Notes under the pieces: model-generated
Database searches by the model: none
What the model saw: only the letters and a program-made list of their open reading frames with translations
Told to the model about the DNA's origin: nothing
Origin: Phascolomyces articulosus
Lineage: Eukaryota; Mucoromycota; Mucoromycetes; Mucorales; Lichtheimiaceae
Length of the DNA: 64,000 nt
Assembly: GCA_025677815.1 (NCBI GenBank)
Contig: JAIXMP010000034.1
Coordinates: 124,001-188,000, forward strand
Direction: 5' to 3'
Part shown: positions 44,243 through 60,407 of the stretch, piece after piece
Layout of the letters: each line of letters opens with the position of its first letter
Numbering within the stretch: position 1 is the stretch's first letter
Program-made: the position numbers and the translations under genes

Positions 44243-44986
44243 CTATGCACTTAAGAATGATAAATCTTCTCGATTGTCATCATCATTATTGCTACTGCCA
44301 CGGCTGTAATTTTGGTTATTGGATGAATCAAAACTTATTGTTGTTGACATTGGAAATGTATGAGGTGGTGCTTTTAAGAATACAGGTGGAGGTGGTGACA
44401 GTGAGAGATGCCTTCCTTCTTCATCATAGTATACTGATTCACCATTATTATTTCTCATTTTTGAAAGATGTTGTGCTTCTTGTTGCTGGGAAAAAGGAAG
44501 CACATCATCACCACCCTGTTGTTGTCGTTTTTTTAAGATACAGTTACAGCAAAAATAAAAGAGTCGAAATTTTCTGTCATTAATGACTCGATTCCAAAAA
44601 CGCCGTATTTGAAATACACATAAGATATTGCAACAGCAATAACCACAGTAGACTTGATCAAGAATAGTTACGTTTTTATTATATGGTTGCGCTGGATCAT
44701 GTTTAAACGTTTTTGGTGTGAAATAGTTGTATATGCAATGTAACACTTTTGATATGAAATAACGTTTTACTCTGCGGTAAATTAAAAGAGGCTCAACTAT
44801 CGATAATACCAAAGATAATTAATTGAGTCGTTCTAATAGTTAACTTTCTAAAATTTGACATATAAAAGTTGCTTTTTTTATAGAACACTTACAGATTTCT
44901 TTGAAGACCCAAGCGATCATAAAAATGGAAAAAATAGCACAAATTCCACTGAAAATATAAAAAACAATCATTCCACCATCCGCCAT
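44243..44986 (-). CDS. Cys-rich membrane-anchored protein, paralogue 2
   Basis: Exons 44893-44986 and 44243-44796, 215 aa. The N-terminal helix is IVFYIFSGICAIFSIFMIAW. Matches to paralogue 1 are LHCIYNYFTPKTFKHDPAQP, VYCGYCCCNILCVFQIRRFW, FRLFYFCCNCILKKR, DDVLPFSQQ and SLSPPPPVFLKAPPHTFP. The conserved pieces are the Cys clusters, the DxLPF(S/T)(R/Q)QQ motif and the proline motif. Linkers and the extreme N- and C-termini diverge freely, pointing to an old tandem duplication. Function is unknown. It lies about 1.2 kb from its partner, same strand. Confidence 0.7.
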
Positions 44987-46019
44987 GGTTATTTATTATG
45001 TGCTTTGAGAGGTATAATATAATACTTAGATTGGCAGTGAATGAAAAGTATTGCTGTAAAGAAAAATAAGTTCAAAATATATTTTTGTATATATGCCATT
45101 TATTTATATGAAAAGAGTTTACCAGGTGATCATGATGATCTTTATGGCTATGTATTTATGAACAAAATAAGAAATTCGGCTTTTACAATTTAAACTTGGT
45201 GATTGCTCAGCTTTCTGCATTTTCTACCAGTATAATAAAATACAAGCTCTGAATCATAGAGTAAGAAGACTCCGGCATAGTAAAGTATGAAGATGATGGT
45301 GGTGATTCCCAATATTATATTGAATATAACAGTTTATCTAATGATGATTCCTACTTGAAAGTTATATATAATCAACTACTTACATTAGGATGCTTTTGTA
45401 TAAAGTGGTTTACTTTTCTATTACTGTATAGCCATATCTCATATCTTTTACATTTCTAAATGAAAAGTTTTCTTTTATTAAATGCTATTCATGTTTAGTA
45501 CCATGATTATAGATATATACCTCGTAGTAGAGAGAAATAGATCTTTGCTAATAATAATCTTATATATAGGAGTACTACTGCATCGGACATACAGTCATCT
45601 ATAAACCTTTCTCAAGAATTATTACTTTTCACCACGAATACTCATTGAAACAAATAATGGTATCCTTCACCATGGTGATGATGTGACAAAGAAAGAAAAA
45701 GAAACATCGATGTCTTACTAATCTTTTTCATAAATACATATCGGAGCGTAAGTTGCTACAGTGATAATGAGCCATGGATCAATGCGTTTAATTAAATATA
45801 TTTAAATCGGTAAAACTATTGGTCCGCCTTTTGCATTTATATATAACTACTTTCAAAACATCAATAAGAGAAGCATCGGTGAGTTTCTTCTAAATTAGCG
45901 GTCTTTTTCGACTTTGCTTATTCAGCGTAATTTAGAGTGTGTCCTATAAAGAGTATTTAATAAAATAAGAAAAATTCACCTGCATAAACTTCAGTTATTT
46001 TAGATCCCCAGATTTCACA
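44987..46019. other. Intergenic, AT-rich
   Basis: Upstream region of paralogue 2 and of the second reductase gene. It contains the copied CCAGGTGATCATGATGAT element (~45122). No gene is seen. Confidence 0.4.
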
Positions 46020-47594
46020 ATGAGGTAAAAAAAAAACTTGCAAGTGCCTATTAGAAAAAAAAAGGTTTTTTTCTTCAATATAATGTAAGCTAAAAAAATA
46101 ATAATATATAGTACACCAACTACTTTCCGTAAAGTGCAAGCCATTGAAATTGGCAATGATTTCACAAAGGTCACACGCGTTGTTGAAGCCAAGTATAGTG
46201 ATTTGTCCAATTCTCTCAAAGCCAATCAAGTCATTGTGAAAAACTTGTATTTGGGTATTAATGCTTCTGATGTCAACTATACCAACGCAAAATATATTCC
46301 TGGTATTAAGCCGTAAGTCTTTTTTCTTTTCGAAGTGGTGGTGGGGGGGACTAGAGACAAATCAATTAAAGAGATTAAAAAAAATGAAACGGTTGTTCTA
46401 TTATTCATTAGTCCATTCGATGTTGGTTTTGAAGCCTTGGGTCAAATTGTTCAAGTCGGTTCTGGAGTTCCAAAAGAGGCTGTTGGCAGTTTTGTTCTTG
46501 TTTCGTAAGTGGTTAAATTTATATTTTTTTTTTAAAAAAAAAAGTAGATGAGCTAAAATTTTTATTATTATGCATTCAGACAATATGGTGCATTTGCAGA
46601 ATATCTTAAGGTATCCTATAAGGCTGTGATTCCTGTACCAAGCTCAAGAATTGAACTTCTTTCTCTCTTGACTTCTGGTTTGACTTCATCCATTGCTCTC
46701 GAAGAAACAGGTAGAATGAAGAGTGGAGAAACAGTTTTGGTTACTGCAGGTAATATATGCTTTTTTGTTTAAATATTATTTGTGGGTGAATGGACAAGAG
46801 ATACAATGGATGAAGTTTATTTATGCAAAATATTTTTTTTTTTTAAAAAAAACAGCTGCTGGTGGTGCTGGACAAATTGCTGTTCAACTTGCAAAATTGG
46901 CTGGTAACCATGTCATTGGTACCTGTTCAAGTGATAAAAAAGTGGCTATGCTCAAGGTAAGTTATTAGATAAAGAAAAAATGAAGAAAGAAGGCTGTCAT
47001 CAATTGACTAATGTGATATTGGATGGATGGCATATAAAATATAGTCTATTGGCTGTGACCGAGTTATCAATTACAAAAAAGAAGATTTCAAGTCAGTCCT
47101 TCGAAAAGAATATCCCAAGGGTGTTGATATTGTCTTTGAAAGCGTTGGTGGTTCATTCTTTAATACTTGCTTGAATAGGTAAAATGTCAAAAAAAAAGAT
47201 GGAGGCACCAACATCAAACTTCGTTCGAGTTTCTAAAACTTTTAAACCTTTTTTTTATAGCTTGGCTATCAAGGGTCGTTTGATTGTAATTGGTACAGTA
47301 TCAACTTACTCTAATGGATCTGGTATGCAAGGTGATCAAGTCGATACTCTTAAATTACTTGGCAAATCTAGAACAGTTGCTGGATTCTTCTTACCCGATT
47401 ATCCTCATTTGTTTAAATCCCATATGCAAAAGCTTGTCAAGTTGCTCTCCAGTGGTCAACTTAAGATTGAAACCGATACTGCTGGTTTGTTCGGTATCGA
47501 TCAAGTTGCTAAAGGTGTCGAATACCTTCATTCTGGCAAGAACAAGGGTAAGGTTGTCGTGCCTTTGGTACCTGTCAAGGACTCCAAAATCTAA
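46020..47594 (+). CDS. ZADH2/PTGR3-like NADPH-dependent MDR reductase, copy 2
   Basis: Seven exons: 46020-46024 (ATGAG), 46112-46312, 46412-46504, 46580-46749, 46856-46956, 47045-47178 and 47261-47594, giving 345 aa. Exons 1-6 have exactly the lengths of copy 1 (5, 201, 93, 170, 101, 134 nt); only the last differs (334 versus 340). Visible are [37 protein letters not shown] and [15 protein letters not shown], with catalytic-domain segments matching copy 1. Codon use in the last exon is more GC-ending than in copy 1, perhaps indicating higher expression. It probably reduces enones or quinones. It is convergent with the F-box gene, 229 bp apart. Confidence 0.87.
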
Positions 47595-47823
47595 AAAAAA
47601 ATGGATTCCCACATTGTAAAAAAGAATATATTGTATTTATTTTCCTCTTGGATCTTGTGAAATAAGCTGATCCATCATCCATTATTACTAAGAAATATTA
47701 CTATAATAACATTCAATTTTTCTGTAAACTGGATACTTATACAATTAAGGGAAAGAGTAATGAAAGGGTTTTACATCATGATGTTTTGATTATGGAGTAT
47801 ATGTGTTATGGATATATACTAAA

Positions 47824-49718
47824 CTAGTGTGCTAATAATTTTTGTCCTCGATATTCCATATGATCATAAATTTGACAGACTGGATCAGCGTCATTTTGAG
47901 AATAATCTTTCAATTCCAATCGCCACTCGATACATCTTGAGTCAATTTTTGGTAGGATTTCTTGTATCATAATTGGATCAGGATAAACAGGTACTTTTCG
48001 GGCAAAGAAATAAAATCTTGGTTGATGATAAATCAAAATCAAATCTAGTTTCTTTAGACCCCTGTTTTCAACAAGTGTATCCAGTAATCTTCCAATATCA
48101 TCCATATCCAAATCATCGCATTCTTGGACAACCAACTCTTCCAGACAGCACTTTTGAAATATTGTGATGAGTGTATCATAGTTGACGCCTGGCATATTGC
48201 GCAAGATAATTCGAGACATTGTATGTTTCTTTTGTTCCTTATGATCTAGGCTTCTTTCTTTGTTGGTGCCATTTGGATTGTCGATTATTACTCTACCGTT
48301 CTCGCCCAGTTGATTAAAAAAGTTTACCAAGGTATATGGAAGAATTTCAGGACAATCTTCAAAATGAATTTCTTGTACATAATTTAATGATGATGCAAGT
48401 ACTGGGAGTTCTATATGGTAATCACTATCCAGGCCCATTAATTTAAGCGTTGTCAGACTGGGGACCGAATTTTCTGCAAAGATTCTAAATAAGCGTGTAT
48501 TTCCATATGCCATTAAATTGTGATATCGCCCGTTGATAAGATAGAGTCTCTCCAAACAGGGGAAAATATATTGTGAGAGTAGCTCCATGGTTTCATTGCC
48601 ATGTAATTTGTATGAACCGGACAAATGCAATGTTTCAAGTGTATTGTGTGATTGAGGGATAATGTAGTGTAATGTTTGTAGAATCGTCATATGGTACTTT
48701 TCGGATGGATCGTGTAGCATGAGGTGCCGTAATCCATTGTATTTGTTCTTGAAGTGATTTCCTTGTTTAGTTTTATTGATCATTTTCATACATGGCGTAG
48801 ATTTGCCCCTCCATTCGTGCCCATAATCCACAAGTTTGATGTTATTTTTACAGCAGCCGACAAGGATCAATGTAGTGACATTAGGACAGAACTTATCGGA
48901 AAAAATAGACATAAGTAAAGATACAATCGTATGTTCAATACATTGCAAATTGAGACGTAATTGTTCAAGGTTGGGTATAGCAAAGAGAATAGGCCTTAAT
49001 TCGATGTTTCCTTCTATATTGAATATATTAAGAGTGAGATTTCGAAGGTGTTGGTGCTTAAAATTTGTAACTGGGATTGATGAAGAAGGCTGTTGTTGTT
49101 GCATCGGACCAGCGTAATATAGTTGGTTAAGGTTTGGATAATGCAGCAAGATCATGTAAGGTGTGGCATTAGATCCATTGAAACTATCATCATCAGGCAA
49201 CGAAATGGATATACGTGTCAGCGAATTCCTGCATAGTGATTTAAGATGCGAGAAAGTAATAGATTTTATATTCGATACTGAAAAATTCACTAGTAAAACA
49301 CAAGTAAAACACAAGTAAAGTCATAAAAAAATAGGTTAATCTTCGCTAACATAATAAAGCGCCTCCATGCATACTGCACAATATTACCTTCTTCAATGGC
49401 GTTACAATTTTGATGAAATAAGAAATCAATCAATCGTTCCAGTTGTGCTTCACCGCCATCATGATTTTTCATCATTTTATCAAAATAAACTCGTCGTACC
49501 CAACATCCTTTCATATATTCTTGGTATGGCAAGAGATCATGAGGAAGTGAATGATAATTATTACTTGACAGGGCTGTCCACATCCCATGCCAACGCAACA
49601 TAGCTGATCTCCACTCTTTGCATACATGACAAAAGCGCCAACGCTCTAGAAATGAAAAATGATTAAAAATACAATGTAATATTTCAGTTGGTAAATTTTG
49701 TACCAACAAGTGTATCAT
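47824..49718 (-). CDS. F-box and leucine-rich-repeat protein
   Basis: Exons 49388-49718 and 47824-49289, 598 aa. The start is the second ATG of the open frame (MIHLLVQNLPTEILHCIFNH), because the F-box begins at once: LPTEILHCIFNHFSFLERWR followed by CHVCKEWRSAML. The donor GAAG|GTAATA and acceptor TACTAG|TG keep frame. The rest is an irregular LRR array: LRNLTLNIFNIEGNIEL, LEQLRLNLQCIEHTI, LETLHLSGSYKLHGNETMEL, LTTLKLMGLDSDYHIEL, LEELVVQECDDLDMDDIGRL and LKKLDLILIYHQ. F-box proteins are substrate adaptors of SCF ubiquitin ligases; the target is unknown. Many such F-box/LRR genes occur in Mucorales. Confidence 0.85.
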
Positions 49719-51604
49719 GATTAAAAAAAAAATAGAAAGAAGAAAAGAAATGTAAAATAGGATATTTTTTTTCCTTATTCCAAGCCTTAATTTATTATTT
49801 CTCACCATGGGTCACATATAGCCAATAATAAACCATCCCAAAATAACAACAATGCATGATTTACATTCACTCTTCTGTTTTGTGTCACCAAAAACCAGTC
49901 AGCCGAACCTGCCCGCAAACAACCAACAATGGCCGATGACCCGCCTTGCGTTCTTATCTTTATGCTATTCCCACGTTGTTGTGGTTATTGTAGCAATTGT
50001 TGACATTAACGAATCAAAAGAACCCCACATAATTTTAGTAATAATAAAGCCACGTATCAAATTTCAGGTAAATCGGATCATCTGTCATTATTATTACTAT
50101 TATCAGCCATGCGTTGTAATAAAAATATAAGCGATGATTAATTGTGAAATTCTCCAGCAGTTTTCCATATTACTTCATCACTTTTCAAAAGACCGCGTGG
50201 AATTACTGTTAAGAGAGAAAAACAAAGAAATGTCTGGTAATTTTCCATTTCATGATAATTTTTATAGGTTTGATATAAGCTATCTTATTATTTATATTTG
50301 TTGGGTACTTCTTTTTTTAGATTATTATAACAAGCGAAGGGTATTGCATCAAAAAGAAAACGGCAACGAAACCTTTTTATTTTATAGATAGTCCTGCTTA
50401 AATTAGCTTTTTGTAGCTAGCCATAGATATTTATTAGATAGCGCAAAGCATCATAATGAAAATATGTCTACCCCTCTATCGTTTTAGGTAAATGAATAAT
50501 CGCATTCAATGTCTTTATCTATATGCTTTTTGTTGGTCGCTAATTAAACTTTCTTGGTGTAATACTGGCTGCTATTTATTCAGAGTAGCGCATCTAACTA
50601 CCATTCCAGTAATATTATGTAGACTTTGTTTCTATATAATATAACACATACGTACGTTTGTCTCTGTGTTTGCTTGAAATCATGATATACAATCGATGTT
50701 ATGTGTAACAACTGGATGGAAGCATAAAGATAAAAAAAAAAAGGTATACAATTTTAATTATGTAGGCCTGTACTCTTTATATATATAGTACGAAACAACA
50801 GACATATACGATTCTTTAAATTTTCATCCCCTTTCATATATGTAATATATCTCTGACTTGCATTGTATGAAAATAGACATCACGTCGATGTGACGTTACT
50901 ATTTGCCTATTCTTTTTATATTTGACTAAGATGCCAAAGAATCTAGATAGAATATTAATATACTATTGATGGTTTAACTGTAACTAGTACTAGCTATTTC
51001 ATAATTATGATGTCAAATGTAAAAGAAAAATAGACTTTACGCATCGAATGTAATATAGATTTTTATACCCATTTTAGGATAGCCCCGAATTTGTAATTTG
51101 ACACCATCGTCAAATTATCCTGGCTGTTGAGAATAATTGCAAAAAGTAGGTATTGATCTACTCATTTCCCTTTATAAGAAACTCTCACTGCGGTTGGATA
51201 TCTTGTATTACACCTATGACTCGAAACACATGAAGGTCGCCATAACAGCGCCACCTCATGTACTAGAATTTATACGCGAAATTGAGTTTTGTATCACTTC
51301 AACAGAAACTTAAAATATTACATACATCTTTTTTCTCTTTTTATTTCCCTTTTCTTTCTTTTCGTTTTTTTTTTTCACTTGAGAATTTATACCCTTTCTT
51401 TTTGCTTCCTCGGCAAGCCTATATTCTTTATTAAATTTCTATTATAACGGGATATCCTCGTTCAATGAAAGTATGCGCCAAAGTCTAAAACAACAGAAAA
51501 AGAAGAGTCTAGTACTATTTGATCATTCAAAATCCACACGATACTAATCAATAATTATACGACTCAATGTTTACAGCCATTATCCAACAAGAAGAGTACA
51601 AATA
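49719..51604. other. Intergenic, AT-rich
   Basis: Divergent upstream DNA of the F-box and HET-D genes. Open frames at 49852-50391 show no convincing codon bias or motif. A T-rich tract (51330-51380) and CTTGAG-like elements precede the HET-D start. No other gene is seen. Confidence 0.4.
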
Positions 51605-53503
51605 ATGTATATCAAATTCGAAAAGCCTCAACAACGAATATTGGGTCTAGATGGATCATTAGAACCAACGCCAGACTGGGTTCGTGATCATGAAAGCTAT
51701 AAAAGATACCTTCGCGAACCGTACAACCATAATATCAACACCAACACTATCAATCAACAAGAAAATGACCCTTTTTCATTACCATTGAGTCCCGTATTTT
51801 CAACATCAGAATCCTATAAACCCAATTTACTTGTTGATACCAATACGATGAAAACTGTTCACGGTCCCAGTATAAATGAACCCTATTTCGCACTTTCTTA
51901 CTCTTGGAACCAATCCGGTGAGATTATTCTGCCAGCCGACCCCGACAGTGGCGTCGATCCTGAACATAGAGATGAAGGCTTCCACGAAATTGAGGAGAAT
52001 TTTCCTTTTCCTTCTGAAAAACGTTTTGCTACCTTCAAAAAGCTACTTCAAGAAATATGTCAAGATTTTGGTATACGATACATATGGTTTGATCAAATGT
52101 GCATCAATCAAAAAAGTCCAGCTGAAAAGACACGCGAGATACGACAAATGCATCGAATTTACAAGCATGCTTACTGTACATTGGTACTGGTACCTGAATT
52201 AGTGAAGCTATGGACCCTTCAGCGAGGGAATTTCGCAGATCTTCAGATATTACCTGCTGCACAATGGAGTCAGCGTGCTTGGACACTCGAAGAAGCAGTC
52301 ATGAGCCGTAGAATGCTTTTCGTTGGACAAAATGTTCATTTTTGGGCATCACAAGATCAACTACCACAATCACCAGCATTCTCTCCACCCAACAGTCGCG
52401 GTAGTCGCAATAGTTTAATGAACGTAGAAGAAACCTCTGCCATTGATCCGTTGACAGCATTTTTATTTCATCTTTGTTGGAAACAAGTCAAATGGAGTAC
52501 AAGTATGGTATTATGGTATGCACATAGACGAACCAGTACCAAGCCGCACGACCGATTTTTTGCACTCGTCAATATGTTTCCCACTCTGTTGGATAATGGT
52601 ATTCGACTTAATTATAGGAGTCCCGTCATGGATATTGCCTTTCATTTCTATGATCATTTAGCGAGGATGGATCTATCTATTTTATTATTTGGCCATCCTA
52701 CTCCTTTTGACAACGAACATCATAACCATGAACAACAAACCAATAGTACTGGCTATCAAAATACAATGAACACAAGACAGCTTGTAACCAACGAATGGAA
52801 GGATAAACTGCCATCGTGGACAGGGATTAATGGAGTACATATATTACAAACATGGTGGAAACGAGGGGAACCATTGTATCAAACACCTTTTTCCAACTAC
52901 CGTGTGAAGAACGGAGAGTTACACGTCTGCAGTACCTATATTCGTGTTCGTATCAAAGATTCAAAAATAATTTCACGAAAGGGACCTCGTTCTTTTGGAT
53001 ATACTGAAGATGGATTTCCATTACAATATGCATCGGCAAACAACACAGCATACGATCAAAAGTTTTGCATCACCTCTAATAACCATCAAGATTACCTGAC
53101 ATTTATCAGTTCACCTCCTACTTCATCCAATACTGAAGGCAATCAATCGTTTACTCCTGGTACCTATCACCATTATGCTCACATCTATTATGGTTTAAAA
53201 GCAACTCATTTTTTACCTCTCAATAAAGACTCAAATTCATCATGGACTAACCGGCTGGCACCGTATCCAAGAAAAGTAGGTGGATGGTTTTCATTGACAG
53301 AAGATCTTCCACATGATTCCGAGTGTCTTATTCTTTGGGAAATATATTATATTCTTTCTAATCCGGTGAAACATATCGCTATGCCAGTCATTATAAAAAG
53401 CGGTAATCATTACAAGTCTATTGGTATATTTATTAGAGATTCCTTGGTTGAATTTGACGATGTTCTTCATCAACAAAGCGTGCGAGATTTTACCATAAAA
53501 TAA
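51605..53503 (+). CDS. Divergent HET-domain protein (copy D)
   Basis: An intronless 632 aa protein. HET signatures are FALSYSWNQSG (res. 95-105), YIWFDQMCINQ (159-169, then EIRQMHRIYKHA) and WSQRAWTLEE (221-230). The insert before the first signature makes the N-terminus ~45 aa longer than in copies A-C. The C-terminal region keeps LPSWTGINGVH, SLTEDLPHDSECLILWEIYY and HYKSIGIFIRDS, the same order and spacing as in the array copies, so all four share one architecture. Conserved PHDRFFALVNMFP parallels DKIFSLANIFPD in A-C. Codon use and flanks are unlike those of A-C, so this is an old paralogue rather than a recent block copy. Role in nonself recognition is inference. Confidence 0.85.
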   Translation: MYIKFEKPQQRILGLDGSLEPTPDWVRDHESYKRYLREPYNHNINTNTINQQENDPFSLPLSPVFSTSESYKPNLLVDTNTMKTVHGPSINEPYFALSYSWNQSGEIILPADPDSGVDPEHRDEGFHEIEENFPFPSEKRFATFKKLLQEICQDFGIRYIWFDQMCINQKSPAEKTREIRQMHRIYKHAYCTLVLVPELVKLWTLQRGNFADLQILPAAQWSQRAWTLEEAVMSRRMLFVGQNVHFWASQDQLPQSPAFSPPNSRGSRNSLMNVEETSAIDPLTAFLFHLCWKQVKWSTSMVLWYAHRRTSTKPHDRFFALVNMFPTLLDNGIRLNYRSPVMDIAFHFYDHLARMDLSILLFGHPTPFDNEHHNHEQQTNSTGYQNTMNTRQLVTNEWKDKLPSWTGINGVHILQTWWKRGEPLYQTPFSNYRVKNGELHVCSTYIRVRIKDSKIISRKGPRSFGYTEDGFPLQYASANNTAYDQKFCITSNNHQDYLTFISSPPTSSNTEGNQSFTPGTYHHYAHIYYGLKATHFLPLNKDSNSSWTNRLAPYPRKVGGWFSLTEDLPHDSECLILWEIYYILSNPVKHIAMPVIIKSGNHYKSIGIFIRDSLVEFDDVLHQQSVRDFTIK

Positions 53504-53794
53504 TAAAGAACTTTTTTTTTGGTAAAACAAAAACCGTCTTTGTTCAAATATTTTATATATTTATATATTGGGAAAAGGAAATAGATATCATGGTTTATGA
53601 CCATCACCCTTATAATCCGTTTAATTACAGTAGAGGCTTTCTTCCCGTCTATACAGGATGATGCTCATACTGAGCGGATACATTATATCGATCACAAAAA
53701 AAAATACCAACATAATGAAAAAAGAAACAAATGTATAAATTATGTACAACTGATAAAAATGAGATGTTATTTGAGATTATATATTTGCTCACTA

Positions 53795-57449
<3,655 letters not shown>

Positions 57450-57580
57450 CTTTAAAAAGCTTATGTATGAAAGAAGGAAAGAAAAAAAACAAGTAGCAAG
57501 GGCGGACTTTTTGTATGTTTATATCAATTTTGGAAGCAAACACGAACTTTTTTTTTATTTGCGATTCTACAAACAACATA
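57450..57580. promoter_or_regulatory. 131-bp divergent promoter of U2SURP and the SLS1-like gene
   Basis: The start codons of the two divergently read genes are 131 bp apart, so both promoters must lie in this stretch or overlap coding sequence. It contains an AAGGAAAGAAAAAAAAC purine tract and a T10 run. No TATA box is obvious. Confidence 0.6.
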
Positions 57581-60290
57581 ATGGCGTCGTCACTTACACG
57601 ATCGTGGATATTTCACACTTCAACGCAACGAATTATTATTTCTCGACGACCAATATACCATTCCATTTCTTCTCGAACCCCTATTCATTGTTTCCACCAC
57701 AATCGACAACGTCCATTTAGTTCATGTCCATTGTTGCGCACGAAACATGATCCAGATCTTCTTAAATCGATCGATTCGCATCGACCTTCTGGAAAACCTC
57801 GTGCTATAAACGATAAAGCATACCAAGAAATATATGCTGGACTCAACCAATCCTATACGGTTCCTCAGCTTCGTCTTTATTTAAAAACACATCATCATAA
57901 TATAAAATTCAATATCAATAAGGCGAAAAAAAATGAATTGCTCGAACTTATTGTCAGTGATTATTGGGGATTTCCATCCAGAACAATGGTACAGCAAGCA
58001 GAACAAAAGAGAAAACGAGATACTGTTCAAACGCAATTCAAAATTACCAAACCCGAATTGTTTTTTACTATTGGTGATGAAGGATCGACTTTAAGACGTA
58101 TCGAACAAGTCAATAATGTACATATTACCATTATGGTAGACCATGATCAATATGTGATTGAAGGATTACCGAGAAACATTGCCAAGGCACACCAAGAAAT
58201 TAAACATTGTTTTAAACAAATGATACAAGAAGAGGTATCATTATCTTCCTCACTCAAAGACGGTGTGACATTTCAAGATCTTGTTACCAAGGTGATGCCA
58301 GTTATTCCTAGTATTTCTAAACAATGTAGGACTTTTATTTCTATAAAAGATGACAAGGTAAGGAAAAAGAAAAGGATATATATAATGTCAATATGTATTA
58401 GTATGAAAAGAAAAAAAATAATGGGATATGGTTTATTAATAAAGATGGATATAAAATAGTTTACATTTGCTGCATTATCGAAACAATCTATGGATCAAGC
58501 AAAACTCTTCTTAGCACAAACCATCAGTGAATTGGATGTAACAAACAAAAAGTCTTTGGGTGCAGCAAACTATACCTTTTTAAATGTTACACCAGATGCC
58601 AATGAAAATTTTGAATTTATGCCATTGCATGATTCACAGGCCATGCCATTAGTAATCAAACCTTTTGGTTGGAGCCGTATTCGTCGTATTCAGAATAAAA
58701 ACGAGGTAATTATCAGTATGTCATGATAGATTAGTTATAACTGTAAAGCATTTAAATACTAATGTCTAAAATTAATAGCCTCAAATATATAGCTCTGGGG
58801 CATTATCTTTCTTTAACATTATGGATGGCAATAGTAAATCGAATGGGTAATAGTTGATCAACATTAGTTTTGAAACTACATTTCTATACATCACCTTGTT
58901 TATTAAATCATATATATAATTTATATAGCCACGCCAATGTATCAGGACCGGATATTAAACAGCTTATCACCCAGGAACTGAATACTAGTACTGAGGTTAA
59001 TGATACCAATGTTCATTTAGAAGCTAGGTTAGTGTCTTCACCACTGATAACATCTTTTTTTTTATTTTACTAAACAAAATCTTACTTTTTTTTTCTTAAA
59101 AAAAAAACTGGCAGATTTGGTGCCATTCTTTATGAAAATCCAAAATCAAAGAAATCGCCTTTTCTTTCCACCCCACAAAATAACATCTTTGATGCTAGTA
59201 CATTAAAAGATCATACCTCTGCATTCAAAGGTCAAAGACTTTTTCTTGGAATGTAAGTGTTTTTATAGTATATCTTTTTAACCGAACAACATCACAAATA
59301 ATGGTTAATTGAGTACCAATATAAAAACAATCTATTCCTTCTATTAGGCAACCACCAGCTAATATCACTGCACCATTTTTTCCAGTGATGAGTGATACTG
59401 GGGGTATTCACCGTCGATCTGTAGTTCTTGAATATATTAATCGGGATAACCTAGTCAGCTTTAACTCGATATCTACAAGTTCATTACCTGATGAACCTAC
59501 AGGATACCATCGTGTTCGAATTGAATTTTTGGTACAAGAAGATGGTTCTGTAGTTTTAGAAAAGGCAGAAGGCGAAAGAAAACGTACAGTGGTGGATCTT
59601 ATGGCCGTGTCAGGGTAAGGGGGAATGAGGGGAAAATTACCAACATTATTAGCTGGAGCAATAGTGTGATTCTAATTCTCAATTTTAGCAATGTGGATGT
59701 ACGATTATCGGCCAAAAAACATCTTGCTTTCAATTCAAAGGAAATAACCAAAATACCAGATTTTTATTCTCAAGCACCATTACCAAATACATTAAAAGCA
59801 CTTGTTGATCAATGTGAACTCACTGGGTAAAACAAACAAACAAACCAACATATAAAGAAAGCAGTATCTGACGATATACCAATATATTCCTTTCTTATTA
59901 TTTATAGTTACTCGGATTTCTATTGTCCATCCTCTTTCATTCTTGGTTCACCCATGGATCTTTTGGAAGTATCGTTCCGCGACGAAGCTCGATACGTAAC
60001 AGAACAGAGTTTAGTGACATTAAGTAACATTGATGCCCAATATTCACAATCCCGACGAACCGAACTTATGGTAAAATGATAATTTGCATACTCGAAGTTT
60101 GTACATCATGTTAATTGATACTGCATAAATGCTTGTATAGGTTACGCCAGTGAGAGATGAAGAATTAGCCCATTCATTAAGAGGATACAGTCAACCTAGC
60201 AACGGGTTAGATCGATGGGATTCATTTATTGAAACAGTACGACATATCGCAAGACGATGGCATTATTCTTATAATTCTTTTCGATCATAA
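57581..60290 (+). CDS. SLS1-like mitochondrial inner-membrane regulator
   Basis: About nine exons by my reading (57581-58357, 58459-58704, 58779-58846, 58929-59027, 59116-59252, 59348-59614, 59689-59826, 59908-60070, 60141-60290), ~680 aa. I could not close the frame by exactly one base around exon 5, so its border is unsure. The start is the ATG giving a basic, Ser-rich mitochondrial presequence (MASSLTRSWIFHTSTQRIII), ending near HNRQRPFSSC. The mature part has YTVPQLRLYLKTHHHNIKF and NELLELIVSDYWGFP, which fit the N-terminal domain of the SLS family. A KH-like module (FTIGDEGSTLRRIEQVNNVH) follows. Yeast Sls1 couples mitochondrial transcription to translation at the inner membrane; the same role here is inference from family resemblance. 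Confidence 0.7.
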
Positions 60291-60407
60291 AAATAGAGAT
60301 GAATACATGTAGATTTATCTTTTTTAATTAATTAAATAATATACAATTATATTTAATTGGGTGAGGGTATCTATCTACATTATATATCAACAGTATTTTC
60401 ACTTGGT

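Noticed and set aside
49852..50391. Two consecutive plus-strand frames upstream of HET-D
   Set aside because: Composition is that of AT-rich noncoding DNA; no splice sites join them and no recognisable domain.
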